From: Salibacterium aidingense DSM 18341
GTDB taxonomy: Bacteria; Bacillota; Bacilli; Bacillales; Marinococcaceae
DNA: 44,282 nt
Assembly (NCBI RefSeq): GCF_000429685.1
Contig: NZ_AUCI01000027.1
Location: forward strand, 1 to 44,282
Reading direction: 5' to 3'
Shown here: in pieces, positions 43,788-44,282 of the stretch
Numbering within the stretch: the first letter of the stretch is position 1
Layout of the letters: each line of letters opens with the position of its first letter
Notes under the pieces: model-generated
Seen by the model: the letters and a program-made list of their open reading frames with translations, nothing else
Told to the model about the DNA's origin: nothing
The model's database searches: none
Position numbers and translations under genes: made by a program

Positions 43788-44103
43788 ACGCTCCACCGGT
43801 CTTGTTCATAAGATCATTCAAAGAAGCCCAGTCTCTGCGTTTACGCTCCAGCTCTTTGGCGCCATCCTCCGTTATCGTATAATATTTTCGCCGCGCTCCT
43901 TCCGGGGCACTCCAGTACGCTTCCACCCAGCCTTTGCGCTCCATCCGTTTCAGCGCTGGATACAAAGTCCCTTCGCTCATATGATACGCCTCATCACTTA
44001 GCTCTTTCAGTTTTTTTGTCATTTCATAGCCGTACAAATCACGGTTTGCAATCAGGGAAAGCAGGATTAAATCGATATTTCCCTTCATCATCTCTTTGTC
44101 CAT
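43777..44103 (-). CDS. PadR-family transcriptional regulator
   Basis: 108 aa. PadR winged helix: LILLSLIANRDLYGYEMTKK at the start, then SEGTLYPALKRMERKGWVEAYW and the wing GARRKYYTITEDGAKEL; short C-terminal dimerisation helix. PadR genes are typically paired with a HAAS-domain membrane protein, as here with an 11-nt overlap. AGGAAGG precedes the ATG at 44103. It probably represses its own operon from the promoter at 44138-44166; the ligand is unknown. Confidence 0.92.
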   Translation of the reverse strand: MDKEMMKGNIDLILLSLIANRDLYGYEMTKKLKELSDEAYHMSEGTLYPALKRMERKGWVEAYWSAPEGARRKYYTITEDGAKELERKRRDWASLNDLMNKTGGAYDT

Positions 44104-44137
44104 TGGTCTTCCTTCCTCATTTCTGGAATATAGTTAC

Positions 44138-44166
44138 AGTATAATTTTTTATACATCGTATTACAA
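44138..44166 (-). promoter_or_regulatory. Sigma-A promoter of the padR operon
   Basis: On the minus strand TTGTAA (44166-44161), 17-nt spacer, TATACT (44143-44138), about 35 bp upstream of the padR start. ATGTAT-type half sites occur inside the spacer and may be the PadR operator, but this is weak. Confidence 0.7.
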
Positions 44167-44189
44167 GGGTAATTTCATGAAAAAACAGT

Positions 44190-44257
44190 CTGGGACAAAA
44201 CATTATCAAGGACAAAAAATCCGAACGATTTTTTCCATAAATCGTTCGGATTTTTGT
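44190..44257. repeat. Dispersed CTGGGACAAAAC...CCGAACGA repeat, copy 2, with hairpin
   Basis: Contains a perfect 17-bp stem (arms 44215-44231 and 44239-44255) with a 7-nt loop, able to terminate in both directions. Similar to 12192-12280 in order and core sequence. It probably ends the gene beyond the right edge. Confidence 0.7.
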
Positions 44258-44282
44258 GTATTGTTCTATCGCTGCGTCAAAA

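Noticed and set aside
1-44282. CRISPR array, tRNA/rRNA genes, prophage or insertion sequence
   Set aside because: No regularly spaced repeats, no convincing tRNA-like fold, and no transposase or phage proteins were seen on either strand.

Overview
The window looks like chromosome of a low-to-middle GC Gram-positive bacterium of the Bacillaceae. Strong AGGAGG-type ribosome binding sites, sigma-A promoters, U-tailed terminators, Bacillus-type ClpP, AsnO, UxaC, PadR and ErmD-like proteins, and a XylR-like ROK repressor all point there. The secreted or surface proteins (TRAP binding protein, SLH protein, propeller protein) are very acidic, which suggests a salt-adapted or alkaliphilic species. 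This placement is inference; no rRNA gene is present.

Layout. (a) 1-3796: a pentonate oxidation cluster of Weimberg type: aldehyde dehydrogenase (cut by the window edge), FAH-family dehydratase and a divergent YjhG/YagF-type sugar-acid dehydratase, around a shared operator/promoter region. (b) 3797-12290: accessory region with short repeats, a decayed MNT/HEPN pair, a disrupted LysE exporter, a quinone oxidoreductase-like enzyme, an Erm methyltransferase behind a leader RNA with an RLR leader peptide, an MFS pump, and an ECF41-type sigma factor with its carboxymuconolactone decarboxylase-like partner and candidate target promoter. (c) 12295-22696: a hexuronate operon (uxaC, uxuA, SDR mannonate oxidoreductase, TRAP dctP-dctQ-dctM, GH31 glycosidase) with a divergent ROK repressor and an operator-like palindrome at the promoter. 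(d) 22735-28434: VOC protein, an ECF-like sigma factor with a divergent ClpP paralogue, an SLH protein carrying an RsiV-like domain, a luciferase-like oxidoreductase and a HAD phosphatase. (e) 28593-34277: small membrane protein, DrrAB-type ABC exporter, azoreductase, and a GAF histidine kinase with its LuxR-type regulator. (f) 34719-44103: AsnO-like amidotransferase, TraB-family membrane protein, UbiD-family decarboxylase, ROK sugar kinase, GNAT acetyltransferase, and a PadR / HAAS membrane protein / propeller operon.

The uronate operon reads as a complete route: TRAP uptake of an acidic sugar, possible GH31 cleavage of a glycosyl-uronate, then isomerisation, oxidoreduction and dehydration toward 2-keto-3-deoxygluconate. 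The pentonate cluster would feed 2-oxoglutarate.

Three genes (HEPN protein, LysE exporter, HAAS membrane protein) are each interrupted by one in-frame stop codon, and a GNAT gene has ATA or another non-standard codon where its start should be. The most distinctive finds are the erm leader RNA, the sigma/ClpP operon beside an RsiV-like surface protein, the ECF41 promoter, the GH31-TRAP-uronate operon, and a cluster of related inverted-repeat arms at 39978-40091.
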